Positions 15,906 through 25,101 of a stretch of DNA of 64,000 nt are shown piece after piece. Below the pieces are notes generated by a model, which saw only the letters and a program-made list of their open reading frames with translations, did not search any database and was not told where the DNA came from. Source of the DNA: Janthinobacterium agaricidamnosum. Its GTDB lineage: Bacteria; Pseudomonadota; Gammaproteobacteria; Burkholderiales; Burkholderiaceae_D. Where the stretch lies: the NCBI RefSeq assembly GCF_003667705.1, contig NZ_CP033019.1:434001-498000 (forward strand). Direction: 5' to 3'. The first letter of the stretch is position 1. The number at the start of each line of letters is the position of its first letter. Made by a program: the position numbers and the translations under genes.

Positions 15906-17141
15906 ATGCAAACCAATCTCGCCGATTTCATCAAGAACACGCCGGCAGGCGACGAAGCCGAAGCCATCCTGCGCGCCTGCGTGCACTGCGGCTTTTGCAC
16001 GGCCACCTGTCCCACCTACCAGCTGCTGGGCGACGAACTCGATGGCCCGCGCGGGCGCATCTACCTGATCAAGCAGGTCTTGGAAGGCGCGCCCGTCACG
16101 GCCAAGACGCAGACGCACCTGGACCGCTGCCTGACCTGCCGCAACTGCGAGTCGACCTGTCCCTCGGGCGTGCAGTACGGGCGCCTGGTCGACATCGGCC
16201 GTAACGTCGTCGAGCAGCGCGTACAGCGCCCCTTGCGCGAACGCGCGCTGCGCTTCGCCCTGAAGGAAGCCTTGCCGCGCCGCTGGCTGTTTACGCCCGT
16301 GTACAAGGCGGGTCAGGCGCTGCGCCCGCTGCTCTCGAAAAGCTTGCAGGACAAATTGCGGCCAGGCGCCGCAGCCGGTGCATGGCCGGTGCGCCGGCAC
16401 GCGCGCACCATGTTGCTGCTCGACGGCTGCGTGCAGCCGGCCATGTCGCCGAACATCAATGCGGCCACGGCGCGCGTGCTCGACGCGCTGGGCGTGCAAT
16501 TGATCGTCGCGCCGAAGGCGGGCTGCTGCGGCGCGCTGCGCCATCACCTGAATGACCAGGACGCGGCGCTGGACGACATGCGCCGCAATATCGACGCCTG
16601 GTGGCCCTATGTCAACGGCATGGACAGCGCCGAAGCCATCGTCATGACGGCGTCCGGCTGCGGCGCCACGGTGAAGGAATACGGCCATCTGCTGGCGCAC
16701 GATGCGCAGTATGCGCAGAAGGCGCGGCGCATCGCTGAACTGACGCGCGATCTGTCCGAGATCATGCCGGCCTTTGAGAACGAACTGGCGGTGCTGCTGA
16801 AGGGGCGCATAGTGAAAAAGGTGGCGTACCACCCGCCGTGTACCCTGCAGCACGGCCAGCAGATCCGCGGCAAGGTGGAACAGGTGCTGCGCACCGTCGG
16901 CGTTGACGTGCACCTGTGCGCGGACAGCCATTTGTGCTGCGGTTCGGCCGGCACGTATTCGATCCTGCAGCCGGCCCTGTCGCAGCAGCTGCGCGACAAC
17001 AAGGTGGCGAACCTGGAAGCGTGCGAGCCGGAGATGATCGTGTCGGCCAATATCGGCTGCCTGAGCCATTTGCAGTCCGGCACGCAGACGCCCGTGCGGC
17101 ACTGGATCGAGCTGATCGACTCGGCCTTGACGCCTAAATAG
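15906..17141 (+). CDS. glcF: glycolate oxidase iron-sulfur subunit GlcF
   Basis: This 411-residue protein has two [4Fe-4S] ferredoxin motifs near the N terminus (CVHCGFCTATCP and CLTCRNCESTCP). It also has two CCG-type cysteine-rich domains (GCCGALRHH and LCCGSAGTYS) that in this family bind further cofactors. It transfers electrons from GlcDE to quinone. Its last eight bases overlap the 3' end of the convergent GGDEF-EAL gene. Confidence 0.92.
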   Translation: MQTNLADFIKNTPAGDEAEAILRACVHCGFCTATCPTYQLLGDELDGPRGRIYLIKQVLEGAPVTAKTQTHLDRCLTCRNCESTCPSGVQYGRLVDIGRNVVEQRVQRPLRERALRFALKEALPRRWLFTPVYKAGQALRPLLSKSLQDKLRPGAAAGAWPVRRHARTMLLLDGCVQPAMSPNINAATARVLDALGVQLIVAPKAGCCGALRHHLNDQDAALDDMRRNIDAWWPYVNGMDSAEAIVMTASGCGATVKEYGHLLAHDAQYAQKARRIAELTRDLSEIMPAFENELAVLLKGRIVKKVAYHPPCTLQHGQQIRGKVEQVLRTVGVDVHLCADSHLCCGSAGTYSILQPALSQQLRDNKVANLEACEPEMIVSANIGCLSHLQSGTQTPVRHWIELIDSALTPK

Positions 17142-19281
17142 GTATTTCGCTGTACTGCGCGATGCGCCATTGCGGGGCGGGGATGAACGTGTTCGCCCAC
17201 TCCAGCACGGCGTCGGCCGGCATGGGACGGGCGATGCCGTAGCCTTGCGCCAGGTCGCAGCCGAGCTGGATCAGGCGCGCGCCATGCTCGACGCTTTCCA
17301 CGCCTTCGGCGATCACCGTCAAGCTGAAGGAACGGGCCAGGCCGATGACGGCGCGCACCAGGTGCAGGTCGTCGCGGTCGTTGAGCATATTGCGCACGAA
17401 GCTCTGGTCGATCTTGACGATGTTGGCCGGCAGGCGTTTCAGGTAGGACATCGACGAATAGCCGGTGCCGAAATCGTCGAGCGCGAACGTGATGCCCAGC
17501 GCCTGGCAGGCGCGGATGATGCGGCGCACGTCCTCGATGTCGTGCAGGGCCGACGATTCGAGGATTTCCAGTTCCAGCATGCTGGCGCGCACGCCGGGAA
17601 ATTCGCCGAGGATGGTTTCCAGGCGCGAGACGAAGTCCGGTTGCTGGAAGTGGCGCGCCGCGATGTTCACGCTGACCACCCAGTGCTTGCCGGTCGCGCT
17701 CCAGCGCTGCATCTGCCACAGGGCCTGGCGCAGCACCCATTCGCCGATATCGATGATCAAATCCGTCTGTTCCACCAGCGGCAGGAATTGCGCCGGCGCC
17801 AGCACGCCGCGGCGTGGATGCTGCCAGCGCAGCAGCGCTTCCATGCCCACCACCGTGCCGGCGCGCATATTCACCTTGGGCTGGTAGTACAGCCGCAGTT
17901 CGCCGTTGATCAGGGCGTGGCGCACTTCCGTGCGCTGGTTGTGGTGGGTGCGTACTTCCTCGTCGAGGTTGGTGTCGAAGAAGTGGTACTGGTTGCGCCC
18001 CGTCAATTTCGCCTGGTAGACGGCGTGGTCGGCGTGGCGCAGCAGGCTTTCCGTATTCAGGTCCTTGCCCGCGTAGACGGCGATGCCGGCGCTGGCCGTC
18101 ATGTGCAGCGCCTGCTGGTCGCACTGGTAGGGACGGCTCAGCTCAGTCATCAGTTGCGTGACGTTCTGTTCGATGCTGGCGATGCTGGCCTGGCCGCACA
18201 GCAGCATGACGAATTCATCGCCGCCCAGGCGCGCCGCATAGTGGACCTGGCCCGTAAAGCCGTGCAGGCGGCCCGCTACCTGCTTGAGGATTTCATCGCC
18301 CGCCTCGGCGCCGTAGCGGTCGTTGATGGCCTGAAAGTGATCGAGGTCGAACAGGCAGACGGCCAGCAGACGCTGGCGTTCGCGCGCCAGGAACAGTTCC
18401 TGTTCGAAGCGGGCGGCCAGCGCGGCACGGTTGGGCAGGCCCGTCAGCACATCATTATAGTTTTGCCAGGACAGCTTTTGCAGCGCCTGTTGCATGTGCA
18501 CGGTTTCATTCAGCTGTTCGCCCAGCTGGCGCTGGCTGGTCTTGAGTGAGGTCAACAGTTCTTCGATATCGCCGGCCATGCCGTTGAACGACTGCGACAC
18601 GGCTTGCGCCTCGGGCGTGGCGCCGGCTGCCAGGCGCACGGCGAAGTTGCCTTCGCGGAAGCGGTCGGTCGCCTGCACGAAGCGCGCCAGCAGCTTGCGG
18701 TGCGTGGCCAGGATCAAGCCCAGCAGCAGGAAGACGAGCACGATATTGATGCTGCTGAGGACGGCTTGGTCGCGTACCCGGTGCCACACTTGCGCCAGGG
18801 GCAGGCCGGGCGTGTAGTGCAGGTTCAGGGTGCCGTCGCCGCCGTCCGGCAGCGCCACCGTCAGGCGGCTGCGGATGGCATTGATACCCGCCAGGCGCGC
18901 GAACCACGCCGGCACCGTGGCCAGTGTGTCGCCAAGCTTGCTGTCGGCCAGCACCTCGACATGCCCGCCAGCCGTGTCCCAGCGGGCGGAAACGAGGCTG
19001 CGGTTCAGCGGCAGGGCGCTGCGCAGTACCTGGCGCACGCTGTCGTGCATCGCGTGACTGTCCGCGTGCACGGCCAGCGGCAGCACGCTATTGGCGAGGA
19101 ACAGGTCGAGTTGCCGCGCATCGTTCTGGTAGCGCGCATTGGCCAGCGCCGTTTCCGTGCCGAGCAGGGCGTGATAGCGGACGGTGGAAACGGCGAGTAT
19201 CAGGAAGAAAATAGGAAGAAAGAGGCGGGAATAAATTCCCATCCGCATCCATGAAGATAATATTTTCCCAAAGACTGGCAT
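17134..19281 (-). CDS. membrane GGDEF-EAL cyclic-di-GMP protein
   Basis: This protein of about 715 residues has a first transmembrane helix near 16-34, a periplasmic sensor region, a second helix near 181-203 and a HAMP-like linker. GGDEF (RLGGDEFVML, about residue 352) and EAL (GMEALLRW, about 478) domains follow. Both signature motifs are intact, so it could be a bifunctional diguanylate cyclase/phosphodiesterase. The EAL domain also keeps NIAARHF and DDFGTGYSS with its acidic residues. It likely tunes cyclic-di-GMP for biofilm or motility. The nearby pilT/pilU genes are a possible but unproven output. The start is uncertain (ATG 19281 or Met codons 12 and 14), with no clear Shine-Dalgarno. 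Confidence 0.88.
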   Translation of the reverse strand: MPVFGKILSSWMRMGIYSRLFLPIFFLILAVSTVRYHALLGTETALANARYQNDARQLDLFLANSVLPLAVHADSHAMHDSVRQVLRSALPLNRSLVSARWDTAGGHVEVLADSKLGDTLATVPAWFARLAGINAIRSRLTVALPDGGDGTLNLHYTPGLPLAQVWHRVRDQAVLSSINIVLVFLLLGLILATHRKLLARFVQATDRFREGNFAVRLAAGATPEAQAVSQSFNGMAGDIEELLTSLKTSQRQLGEQLNETVHMQQALQKLSWQNYNDVLTGLPNRAALAARFEQELFLARERQRLLAVCLFDLDHFQAINDRYGAEAGDEILKQVAGRLHGFTGQVHYAARLGGDEFVMLLCGQASIASIEQNVTQLMTELSRPYQCDQQALHMTASAGIAVYAGKDLNTESLLRHADHAVYQAKLTGRNQYHFFDTNLDEEVRTHHNQRTEVRHALINGELRLYYQPKVNMRAGTVVGMEALLRWQHPRRGVLAPAQFLPLVEQTDLIIDIGEWVLRQALWQMQRWSATGKHWVVSVNIAARHFQQPDFVSRLETILGEFPGVRASMLELEILESSALHDIEDVRRIIRACQALGITFALDDFGTGYSSMSYLKRLPANIVKIDQSFVRNMLNDRDDLHLVRAVIGLARSFSLTVIAEGVESVEHGARLIQLGCDLAQGYGIARPMPADAVLEWANTFIPAPQWRIAQYSEIPI

Positions 19282-19426
19282 CGTTTTTTGATCGATATCT
19301 GCGAATAATTATGCAAACATTATCACTGAAATTTGCTATTGGAAACACAATATTGATATCAAGCATGAAATAAACACGGATTCATTGATTTGAGCAATTA
19401 TTGTTTTTAATCAAACCGTCGAATGG

Positions 19427-19912
19427 CTATTCCTGTAGCAATTGCCGAATGTCGTCCGCCAGGCTGGCCGGTTTGCTGGCCGTCGCGTAGCGGCGAAATA
19501 CGCTGCCATCCTTGCGCACCAAAAACTTGGTGAAATTCCATTTGATCGACTGCGTGCCCAATATGCCGGGCGCCGCCTGTTTTAATTGCGCAAAGACAGG
19601 GTGCGTATGCGGGCCATTCACATCGATCTTGGCAAACAGGGGAAAGGTGACGCCGAAGTTCTTTTCGCAAAAGGCTTTGATTTCCCCATTCGAGCCCGGT
19701 TCCTGCTGGCGGAATTGGTTGCAGGGAAAGCCCAGCACGACCAGGCCCTGCTCGTGGAATGCGCGGTACAGCGCTTCGAGCCCCTGGTATTGCGGCGTGA
19801 AGCCGCAGGCGCTGGCCGTGTTGACGATCAGCAGTACCTTGCCCTTGTAGCGGGCCAGGTCGATCGGCGTGCCGTCCAGCGCCTCGGCCTGGAAATCGTG
19901 GATGCTGGTCAT
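19427..19912 (-). CDS. glutathione peroxidase family protein (cysteine type)
   Basis: This 161-residue thioredoxin-fold peroxidase has its peroxidatic cysteine in NTASACGFT (Cys36), with GFPCNQF and WNFTKFLV completing the Cys-Gln-Trp-Asn catalytic set. It reduces hydrogen and organic peroxides using thioredoxin or glutathione. The start ATG 19912 lies one base from the pilU stop, so it is probably cotranscribed as the last gene of a pilT-pilU-gpx unit. The AT-rich 145 bases between it and the GGDEF-EAL gene hold no recognised feature. Confidence 0.92.
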   Translation of the reverse strand: MTSIHDFQAEALDGTPIDLARYKGKVLLIVNTASACGFTPQYQGLEALYRAFHEQGLVVLGFPCNQFRQQEPGSNGEIKAFCEKNFGVTFPLFAKIDVNGPHTHPVFAQLKQAAPGILGTQSIKWNFTKFLVRKDGSVFRRYATASKPASLADDIRQLLQE

Positions 19913-19913
19913 G

Positions 19914-21053
19914 TCAGAGGAGTCCCAGTTTGGTGGCGCCCGTTTGCGGAGCGGGTTCCGGCGCCGTGGCGCCCTTGAGTTTGATCGCCAGGCGCAGGTC
20001 GTTGACGGAGTCCGCATTGCGCAGCGCGTCTTCATGGCTGATGGCGCCCGCTTCGTGCAGGTCGAACAGGGCCTGGTCGAACGTCTGCATGCCATGCTCG
20101 CGCGATTTTTTCATCAATTCCTTGATCTCGTGCACCTGACCCTTGAAGATCAGGTCGCTCATCAGCGGCGAATTGAGCAGGATTTCCAGCGCCGCCTTGC
20201 GCCCGCCGCCTTCCTTGTTGGGGATCAAACGCTGCGAAATCATGCCCTTCAAATTCAGCGACAGATCCATCAGCAGTTGCTGGCGACGCTCTTCGGGGAA
20301 GAAATTGATGATGCGGTCCAGCGCCTGGTTGGCGTTGTTCGCGTGCAGGGTGGCCAGGCACAGATGGCCCGTCTCGGCAAATGCGATGGCGTGGTCCATC
20401 GTGTCGCGGTCGCGTATTTCGCCGATCTGGATCACGTCGGGCGCCTGGCGCAAGGTGTTTTTCAGGGCCGTGGCCCAGTCGTCCGTGTCGACGCCCACCT
20501 CGCGCTGGGTGACGATGCAGTTGCCGTGCGGATGGATGAATTCCACGGGGTCTTCGATGGTGATGATGTGGCCATGGCTGTGCGCGTTGCGGTGGCCCAC
20601 CATGGCGGCCAGGGTGGTCGACTTGCCGCAGCCCGTGGCGCCCACCATGATGACGAGGCCCCGCTTGCTCATCACGATGTCTTGCAGGATGGCGGGTAAA
20701 CCGAGCCCATCGAGCGTGGGGATGGCGGTATTGATCAGTCGCAAGACCATGCCTGCCTGGCCCATCTGCACGAAGGCGGACACGCGGAAACGCCCGAGGC
20801 CGTCCGGGCTGATGGCGAAATTGGCTTCGCGGCTCGATTCGAACTCGGCCGCCTGGCGTTCGTTCATGACGGCGCGCACGTAGCCGGCCGCCTGCTGCGC
20901 GGCCAGCGCGGCGCCCGCCAGCGGCGTCAGCTTGCCGTCGAGCTTGATGGCGGGCGGAAACCCGGCCGTGATGAACAGGTCGGAGCCGCCCCGTGCGCGC
21001 ATCTGCGCCAGCAGCGCGTGCATGGCGCCATAGTGTTCGTGCGTCGTCTGCAT
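19914..21053 (-). CDS. pilU: type IV pilus retraction ATPase PilU
   Basis: This 379-residue secretion-type ATPase has Walker A GATGCGKST (138-146), an Asp box (TIEDPVEFIHPH), Walker B (IQIGEIRDRDTM) and the His box with TLHANNANQALDRI. Its length, its C-terminal extension rich in Ala/Pro and its position directly downstream of pilT identify the PilT paralogue PilU. PilU assists pilus retraction under load. It is three bases from the pilT stop. Confidence 0.92.
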   Translation of the reverse strand: MQTTHEHYGAMHALLAQMRARGGSDLFITAGFPPAIKLDGKLTPLAGAALAAQQAAGYVRAVMNERQAAEFESSREANFAISPDGLGRFRVSAFVQMGQAGMVLRLINTAIPTLDGLGLPAILQDIVMSKRGLVIMVGATGCGKSTTLAAMVGHRNAHSHGHIITIEDPVEFIHPHGNCIVTQREVGVDTDDWATALKNTLRQAPDVIQIGEIRDRDTMDHAIAFAETGHLCLATLHANNANQALDRIINFFPEERRQQLLMDLSLNLKGMISQRLIPNKEGGGRKAALEILLNSPLMSDLIFKGQVHEIKELMKKSREHGMQTFDQALFDLHEAGAISHEDALRNADSVNDLRLAIKLKGATAPEPAPQTGATKLGLL

Positions 21054-21056
21054 GGC

Positions 21057-22100
21057 TTATCCGGGGAAGTTTTCGGGCGATTTGGCGGCCGAGCGGGCAG
21101 TTTCCGCCGAGATCGTGCCGCGCCGCACGAGGTCGGACAGGCACTGGTCCAGCGTCTGCATGCCCACGTTGCTGCCCGTCTGGATGGCGGAATACATTTG
21201 CGCCACTTTCGCTTCGCGGATCAGGTTGCGCACGGCCGGCGTGGCCAGCATGATTTCATGCGCGGCCACGCGCCCAGCGCCGTCCTTGGTTTTGAGCAAG
21301 TTCTGCGAAATGACGGCTTGCAAGGACTCGGACAGCATGGCGCGCACCATTTCCTTTTCCTCGGCGGGGAAGACGTCGATGATGCGGTCGATCGATTTTG
21401 CCGCCGACGAGGTATGCAGGGTGCCGAACACCAGGTGGCCCGTTTCGGCCGCCGTCAGCGCCAGGCGGATGGTTTCCAGGTCGCGCAATTCGCCCACCAG
21501 AATGACGTCCGGGTCTTCGCGCAGGGCCGAGCGCAGCGCATTGCTGAACGAATGCGTGTGCGAGCCTACCTCGCGCTGGTTGATCAGGCATTTCTTCGGC
21601 TCATGCACGAATTCGATCGGGTCTTCGATGGTCAGAATATGGTGATTCAGGCGCTCGTTGACGTGGTTCACCATCGCTGCCAGGGTGGTCGACTTGCCCG
21701 AACCCGTCGGGCCCGTCACCAGCACGAGGCCCCGCGGGCGCATGGCCAGTTCGCCGAAGATGCGCGGCGCGTTCAGGTCTTCCAGGGTCAGCACTTTCGA
21801 CGGAATCGTGCGCAGCACGGCCGAGGCGCCGCGTTCCTGGTTGTAGGCGTTGACGCGGAAGCGGGCCAGGCCGGGAATTTCGAACGAGAAATCGCACTCG
21901 AGCGCCTCTTCATACGCCTTGCGCTGGCTGTCGTTCATGATGTCGTAGATCATGCTGTGCACTTCCTTGTGCTCGAGCGGCGCCACGTTGAGGCGGCGCA
22001 CGTCGCCATTGACCCGTATCATCGGCGGCAGGCCGGAAGACAGGTGCAGGTCGGAAGCCTTGTTGCTGACGGAGAAAGCGAGAAGTTCGGAGATGTCCAT
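21057..22100 (-). CDS. pilT: type IV pilus twitching motility ATPase PilT
   Basis: This 347-residue hexameric retraction ATPase has Walker A GPTGSGKST (130-138), Asp box (TIEDPIEFVHEPKK), Walker B (ILVGELRDLETI) and His box (GTLHTSSAAKSIDRI). The AIRNLIRE-like C-terminal motif of PilT is present as AVRNLIREAKVAQ. It powers pilus retraction for twitching motility and DNA uptake; comF elsewhere in the window is consistent with natural competence. It is divergent from the YggS gene with a 64-base promoter region. Confidence 0.95.
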   Translation of the reverse strand: MDISELLAFSVSNKASDLHLSSGLPPMIRVNGDVRRLNVAPLEHKEVHSMIYDIMNDSQRKAYEEALECDFSFEIPGLARFRVNAYNQERGASAVLRTIPSKVLTLEDLNAPRIFGELAMRPRGLVLVTGPTGSGKSTTLAAMVNHVNERLNHHILTIEDPIEFVHEPKKCLINQREVGSHTHSFSNALRSALREDPDVILVGELRDLETIRLALTAAETGHLVFGTLHTSSAAKSIDRIIDVFPAEEKEMVRAMLSESLQAVISQNLLKTKDGAGRVAAHEIMLATPAVRNLIREAKVAQMYSAIQTGSNVGMQTLDQCLSDLVRRGTISAETARSAAKSPENFPG

Positions 22101-22164
22101 TTATAATCCCTGTGCCTGCATTGATGGGCTGGCGCACTGTGCCGCCGCCCCTATACACTAGAAA

Positions 22165-22872
22165 ATGATTATGTCCACAATCGAACAGAACTTGCAAGCC
22201 GTGCGCGACAGTATTGCGCAGGCGGCCGTGGAGGCGCAGCGCGCGCCTGCCGACGTGACCCTGCTGGCCGTGTCAAAAACCTTCGGCGCGGACGCCGTGC
22301 TGGACGCCATGCGCGCGGGCCAGATGGCGTTTGGCGAAAACTATCTGCAGGAAGCGCTCGACAAGATCGCCTTTGTGAAGGAGGCCTCGCCGCAGCACGT
22401 CCCGGCATGGCATTTCATCGGCCCCATCCAGAGCAACAAGACGCGCCCCATCGCCGAGCACTTCGACTGGGTGCATACGGTGGAACGGGAAAAGATCGCC
22501 GCGCGCCTGTCCGAGCAGCGCCCTGCCGGCTTGCCTGACCTGAATATCTGTCTGCAAGTTAATATCAGCGGCGAAGCCAGCAAGAGCGGCGTAACGCCGG
22601 CTGACTTGCCGGCGCTGGCGCATGCCGTGGCGCTGCTGCCCCGCTTGCGTTTGCGCGGCCTGATGGCGATCCCCGAGCCGGAAACGGATGTCACGCTTCA
22701 GCGCCGTGCCTTTGCGCAACTGCGCGCGCTGTACGAACAATTGCAGGCGGACGGGCTGGCGCTCGACACCCTGTCGATGGGCATGTCGGCCGACTTGCGC
22801 GCCGCCGTGCTCGAGGGCGCCACCATCGTGCGCGTGGGCAGCGCCATCTTCGGTTCCCGCAACTATTCCTGA
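22165..22872 (+). CDS. YggS-family pyridoxal-phosphate homeostasis protein
   Basis: This 235-residue TIM-barrel protein binds pyridoxal phosphate on a lysine in the LLAVSKT motif (Lys38). It also shows FGENYLQEA, WHFIGPIQSNK, GLMAIPEP and the MGMSADLRAAV phosphate-binding segment typical of the family (PLPBP/PROSC). It buffers free PLP and influences amino-acid metabolism. It lies 16 bases ahead of proC, a common pairing in proteobacteria, and is divergent from pilT. ATG 22171 is an alternative start. Confidence 0.93.
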   Translation: MIMSTIEQNLQAVRDSIAQAAVEAQRAPADVTLLAVSKTFGADAVLDAMRAGQMAFGENYLQEALDKIAFVKEASPQHVPAWHFIGPIQSNKTRPIAEHFDWVHTVEREKIAARLSEQRPAGLPDLNICLQVNISGEASKSGVTPADLPALAHAVALLPRLRLRGLMAIPEPETDVTLQRRAFAQLRALYEQLQADGLALDTLSMGMSADLRAAVLEGATIVRVGSAIFGSRNYS

Positions 22873-22888
22873 TGAAGAGAGAACAAGC

Positions 22889-23719
22889 ATGACGACAGAA
22901 TTGAATATCGCATTTGTAGGCGGCGGCAACATGGCCGCGGCCCTGATCGCCGGCCTGGCGGGCAAGCTGACCCTGGGCGGCAACATCCACGTGATCGACC
23001 CGCACGCGCCGGCGCTGGAAAAACTGCAGGCGCAATTCGGCGTCACGACGGCGACGTCCGCCGGTGACGCGTTGCGCGGCGTGGACGTGATCGTGCTGGC
23101 CGTCAAGCCGCAAAGCATGCGCGACGTGGCGGCGCAGCTGCTGCCCTTCCTCGACGGCGAGCGGGCGCCATTGATCCTGTCGATCGCGGCCGGCATCCGC
23201 GCCGCCGACCTGTCGCGCTGGCTCGGCGATTACCCTGCCATCGTGCGCTGCATGCCGAACACGCCGGCCCTGATCGGCATGGGCATCACGGGCATGGTGG
23301 CCAGCAGCGGCGTGAGCGACGAACAGAAAAAGACGGCGGACGCCATCCTGCGCGCCGTCGGCCAGACCGTCTGGCTCGACGACGAAGCGAAGATCGATCC
23401 CGTGACGGCCGTGTCCGGCAGTGGCCCCGCCTATGTGTTTTACTTTATCGAAGCGATGCAGCAGGCAGCGGCCGAACTGGGCTTGACGCCCGAGCAGGGC
23501 ACGCAGCTGGCCATTGCCACGTTTACGGGCGCGGCGCAGCTGGCGGCGAATTCCAGCGAACCCGTGTCGCTGTTGCGCGAGCGGGTCACGTCGAAAGGCG
23601 GCACGACCTATGCGGCCTTGACCAGCATGGAAGAGAGCGGCGTGAAGGCGGCCATCGTCAAGGGCATCAAGGCAGCCGCGCAGCGCGGGCGCGAGATGGG
23701 AGACGAGCTGGGCAAATAA
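22889..23719 (+). CDS. proC: pyrroline-5-carboxylate reductase
   Basis: This 276-residue enzyme reduces 1-pyrroline-5-carboxylate to L-proline with NAD(P)H. The N-terminal Rossmann motif (FVGGGNMAAALIAGL), the MPNTPALIGMG segment and the C-terminal ProC signature (SGPAYVFYFIEAM ... VTSKGGTTYAAL) are present. The start is ATG 22889, just after the YggS gene stop. In-frame sequence further upstream lies within that gene. Confidence 0.95.
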   Translation: MTTELNIAFVGGGNMAAALIAGLAGKLTLGGNIHVIDPHAPALEKLQAQFGVTTATSAGDALRGVDVIVLAVKPQSMRDVAAQLLPFLDGERAPLILSIAAGIRAADLSRWLGDYPAIVRCMPNTPALIGMGITGMVASSGVSDEQKKTADAILRAVGQTVWLDDEAKIDPVTAVSGSGPAYVFYFIEAMQQAAAELGLTPEQGTQLAIATFTGAAQLAANSSEPVSLLRERVTSKGGTTYAALTSMEESGVKAAIVKGIKAAAQRGREMGDELGK

Positions 23720-23731
23720 GTGGACAGGTAA

Positions 23732-24448
23732 TTACATGACCTTGACGGCGCGGCCGATGTAGAGCACCGGCCCCGTCGGCCTGCCCGTGGGCGAACCCGT
23801 CGCCGGCTCCAAGGTGATTTCAAACAATTGCTCGGGCTGCAGCGGCGGCAGCTTATCCAGGGTCAATTTGACGCTTTGCCCCGGCTTGACGAGGCCCAGC
23901 GAGACGGGCGCGCCCCAGTCCTTGCCCTTGGTCCAGAATTGCAGGGCTTTCTGCTGCGGCACGCTAGTCGGCCCCAGCGGGATCAGGCTCAGGTCGCGGT
24001 TCTTGCCGCCGCGTCCGCCCGCCTGCACGATCCAGCCCGGCGATTTATCCTGCGGCGCCACCAGCACCACCAGGTAGCCGGGCCCGCTGGGCGCTTGCAA
24101 TTGCGTAGTGACCAGCACGGCCAGCACGGCCGTGGCCAGCAAGCCGCCGCCGGCCAGCACTCTCCAGAAGGCCAGGCTGTTCCACCACGCTTGCCAGCCG
24201 CCCGCCTGCCGCACGGTGTTCGGCATGAACAGGCTGGCGCTGATGCGCGGCCACAGTTGCGCCGAGGGCGTTTCGGGCGGCGCCAAAGTCGTCAAGGGTA
24301 GCAGACGCCGTTCCCAGTCGGCCACGGCGTCGCGCAAGGCGGTGTCAAGCGGCAAACGCTGTTCCAGCTCGACGCGCTCGGCCAGCGCCAAAGTGCCCAG
24401 CACGTATTCGCCGGCCAGCCTTTGCAATTCCTCGTCGCTGTTGATCAT
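23732..24448 (-). CDS. anti-sigma factor, RskA/RsiW-like single-span membrane protein
   Basis: This 238-residue protein has an N-terminal cytoplasmic anti-sigma domain (DEELQRLAGEYVLGTLALAERVE..., WERRLLPL), one membrane helix near residues 96-116 and a C-terminal RskA-like periplasmic domain. It should sequester the sigma factor encoded just upstream. I chose ATG 24448 because it overlaps the sigma stop (ATGA), which implies coupling; two further ATGs upstream (24453, 24457) are possible. The periplasmic domain reads substrate-independent repeats typical of RskA. Confidence 0.88.
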   Translation of the reverse strand: MINSDEELQRLAGEYVLGTLALAERVELEQRLPLDTALRDAVADWERRLLPLTTLAPPETPSAQLWPRISASLFMPNTVRQAGGWQAWWNSLAFWRVLAGGGLLATAVLAVLVTTQLQAPSGPGYLVVLVAPQDKSPGWIVQAGGRGGKNRDLSLIPLGPTSVPQQKALQFWTKGKDWGAPVSLGLVKPGQSVKLTLDKLPPLQPEQLFEITLEPATGSPTGRPTGPVLYIGRAVKVM

Positions 24449-25044
24449 CCCATGCACTCCCGCAAGGCAGCCAGGCCCCGCTTGACCCAGGCCTTGACGG
24501 TCCCCAGCGGCGCTTGCAGGCGCTGCGCGATTTCGCTATGGGAACAGCCATCGACGTAGGCGTACAGGATGCTGTTGCGCTTGGGTTCGTCCAGGTGGCC
24601 CAGGCAATCGTGCAGCTTGCCCATGTTCGCCTGCAGCGCGTAGGCGTCCGAGGTGGCGTCGGCATCGTTGCCTTCGCGTTCATGCAGCAGGGTTTCCACG
24701 GTATCCTCGTCGGCCGATACTTCATGGGCGCGGGCGCGCGCCACGTTCAGCGCCTGGTGCCGCACCACTACATAGATCCAGCCCTTGCCGCTGCCGCGCG
24801 TGGCGTCGAAGCTGCCGGCGCGGCGCCAGATGTTCAGGAAGGCATCGTGCAGCACATCTTCGGCCAAGGCCCGCTGGCGCACGATGCGCAGGGCCACGCC
24901 CAGCAGATAGCGGCTTTCCTGCTGGTACAGGCCATGCAATGCCTGCTGCTCGCCCCTGGCGCAGGCGCGCAGGGCGGCATCGTAATCGTAAGGGGCGGCG
25001 TGGGCTGGCAAGGTCGGCGCAATCGTTGACTGAACGGTTAGCAA
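24445..25044 (-). CDS. ECF sigma factor (SigK/RpoE-like)
   Basis: This 199-residue sigma-70 relative has region 2 (LLGVALRIVRQRALAEDVLHDAFLNIWRR) and a region 4 helix-turn-helix (EIAQRLQAPLGTVKAWVKRGLAALRECM). The probable start is TTG 25044 because no ATG precedes region 2. The stop overlaps the start of the anti-sigma gene. Its regulon is unknown. The upstream DUF3455 gene on the same strand, 57 bases away, may belong to the same unit. Confidence 0.9.
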   Translation of the reverse strand: MLTVQSTIAPTLPAHAAPYDYDAALRACARGEQQALHGLYQQESRYLLGVALRIVRQRALAEDVLHDAFLNIWRRAGSFDATRGSGKGWIYVVVRHQALNVARARAHEVSADEDTVETLLHEREGNDADATSDAYALQANMGKLHDCLGHLDEPKRNSILYAYVDGCSHSEIAQRLQAPLGTVKAWVKRGLAALRECMG

Positions 25045-25101
25045 GTTTTCAAGGCCGAGTATAGGTCAGAAACCCGCTTGCCAACCGTCGCTTGAAAGGA
25101 T

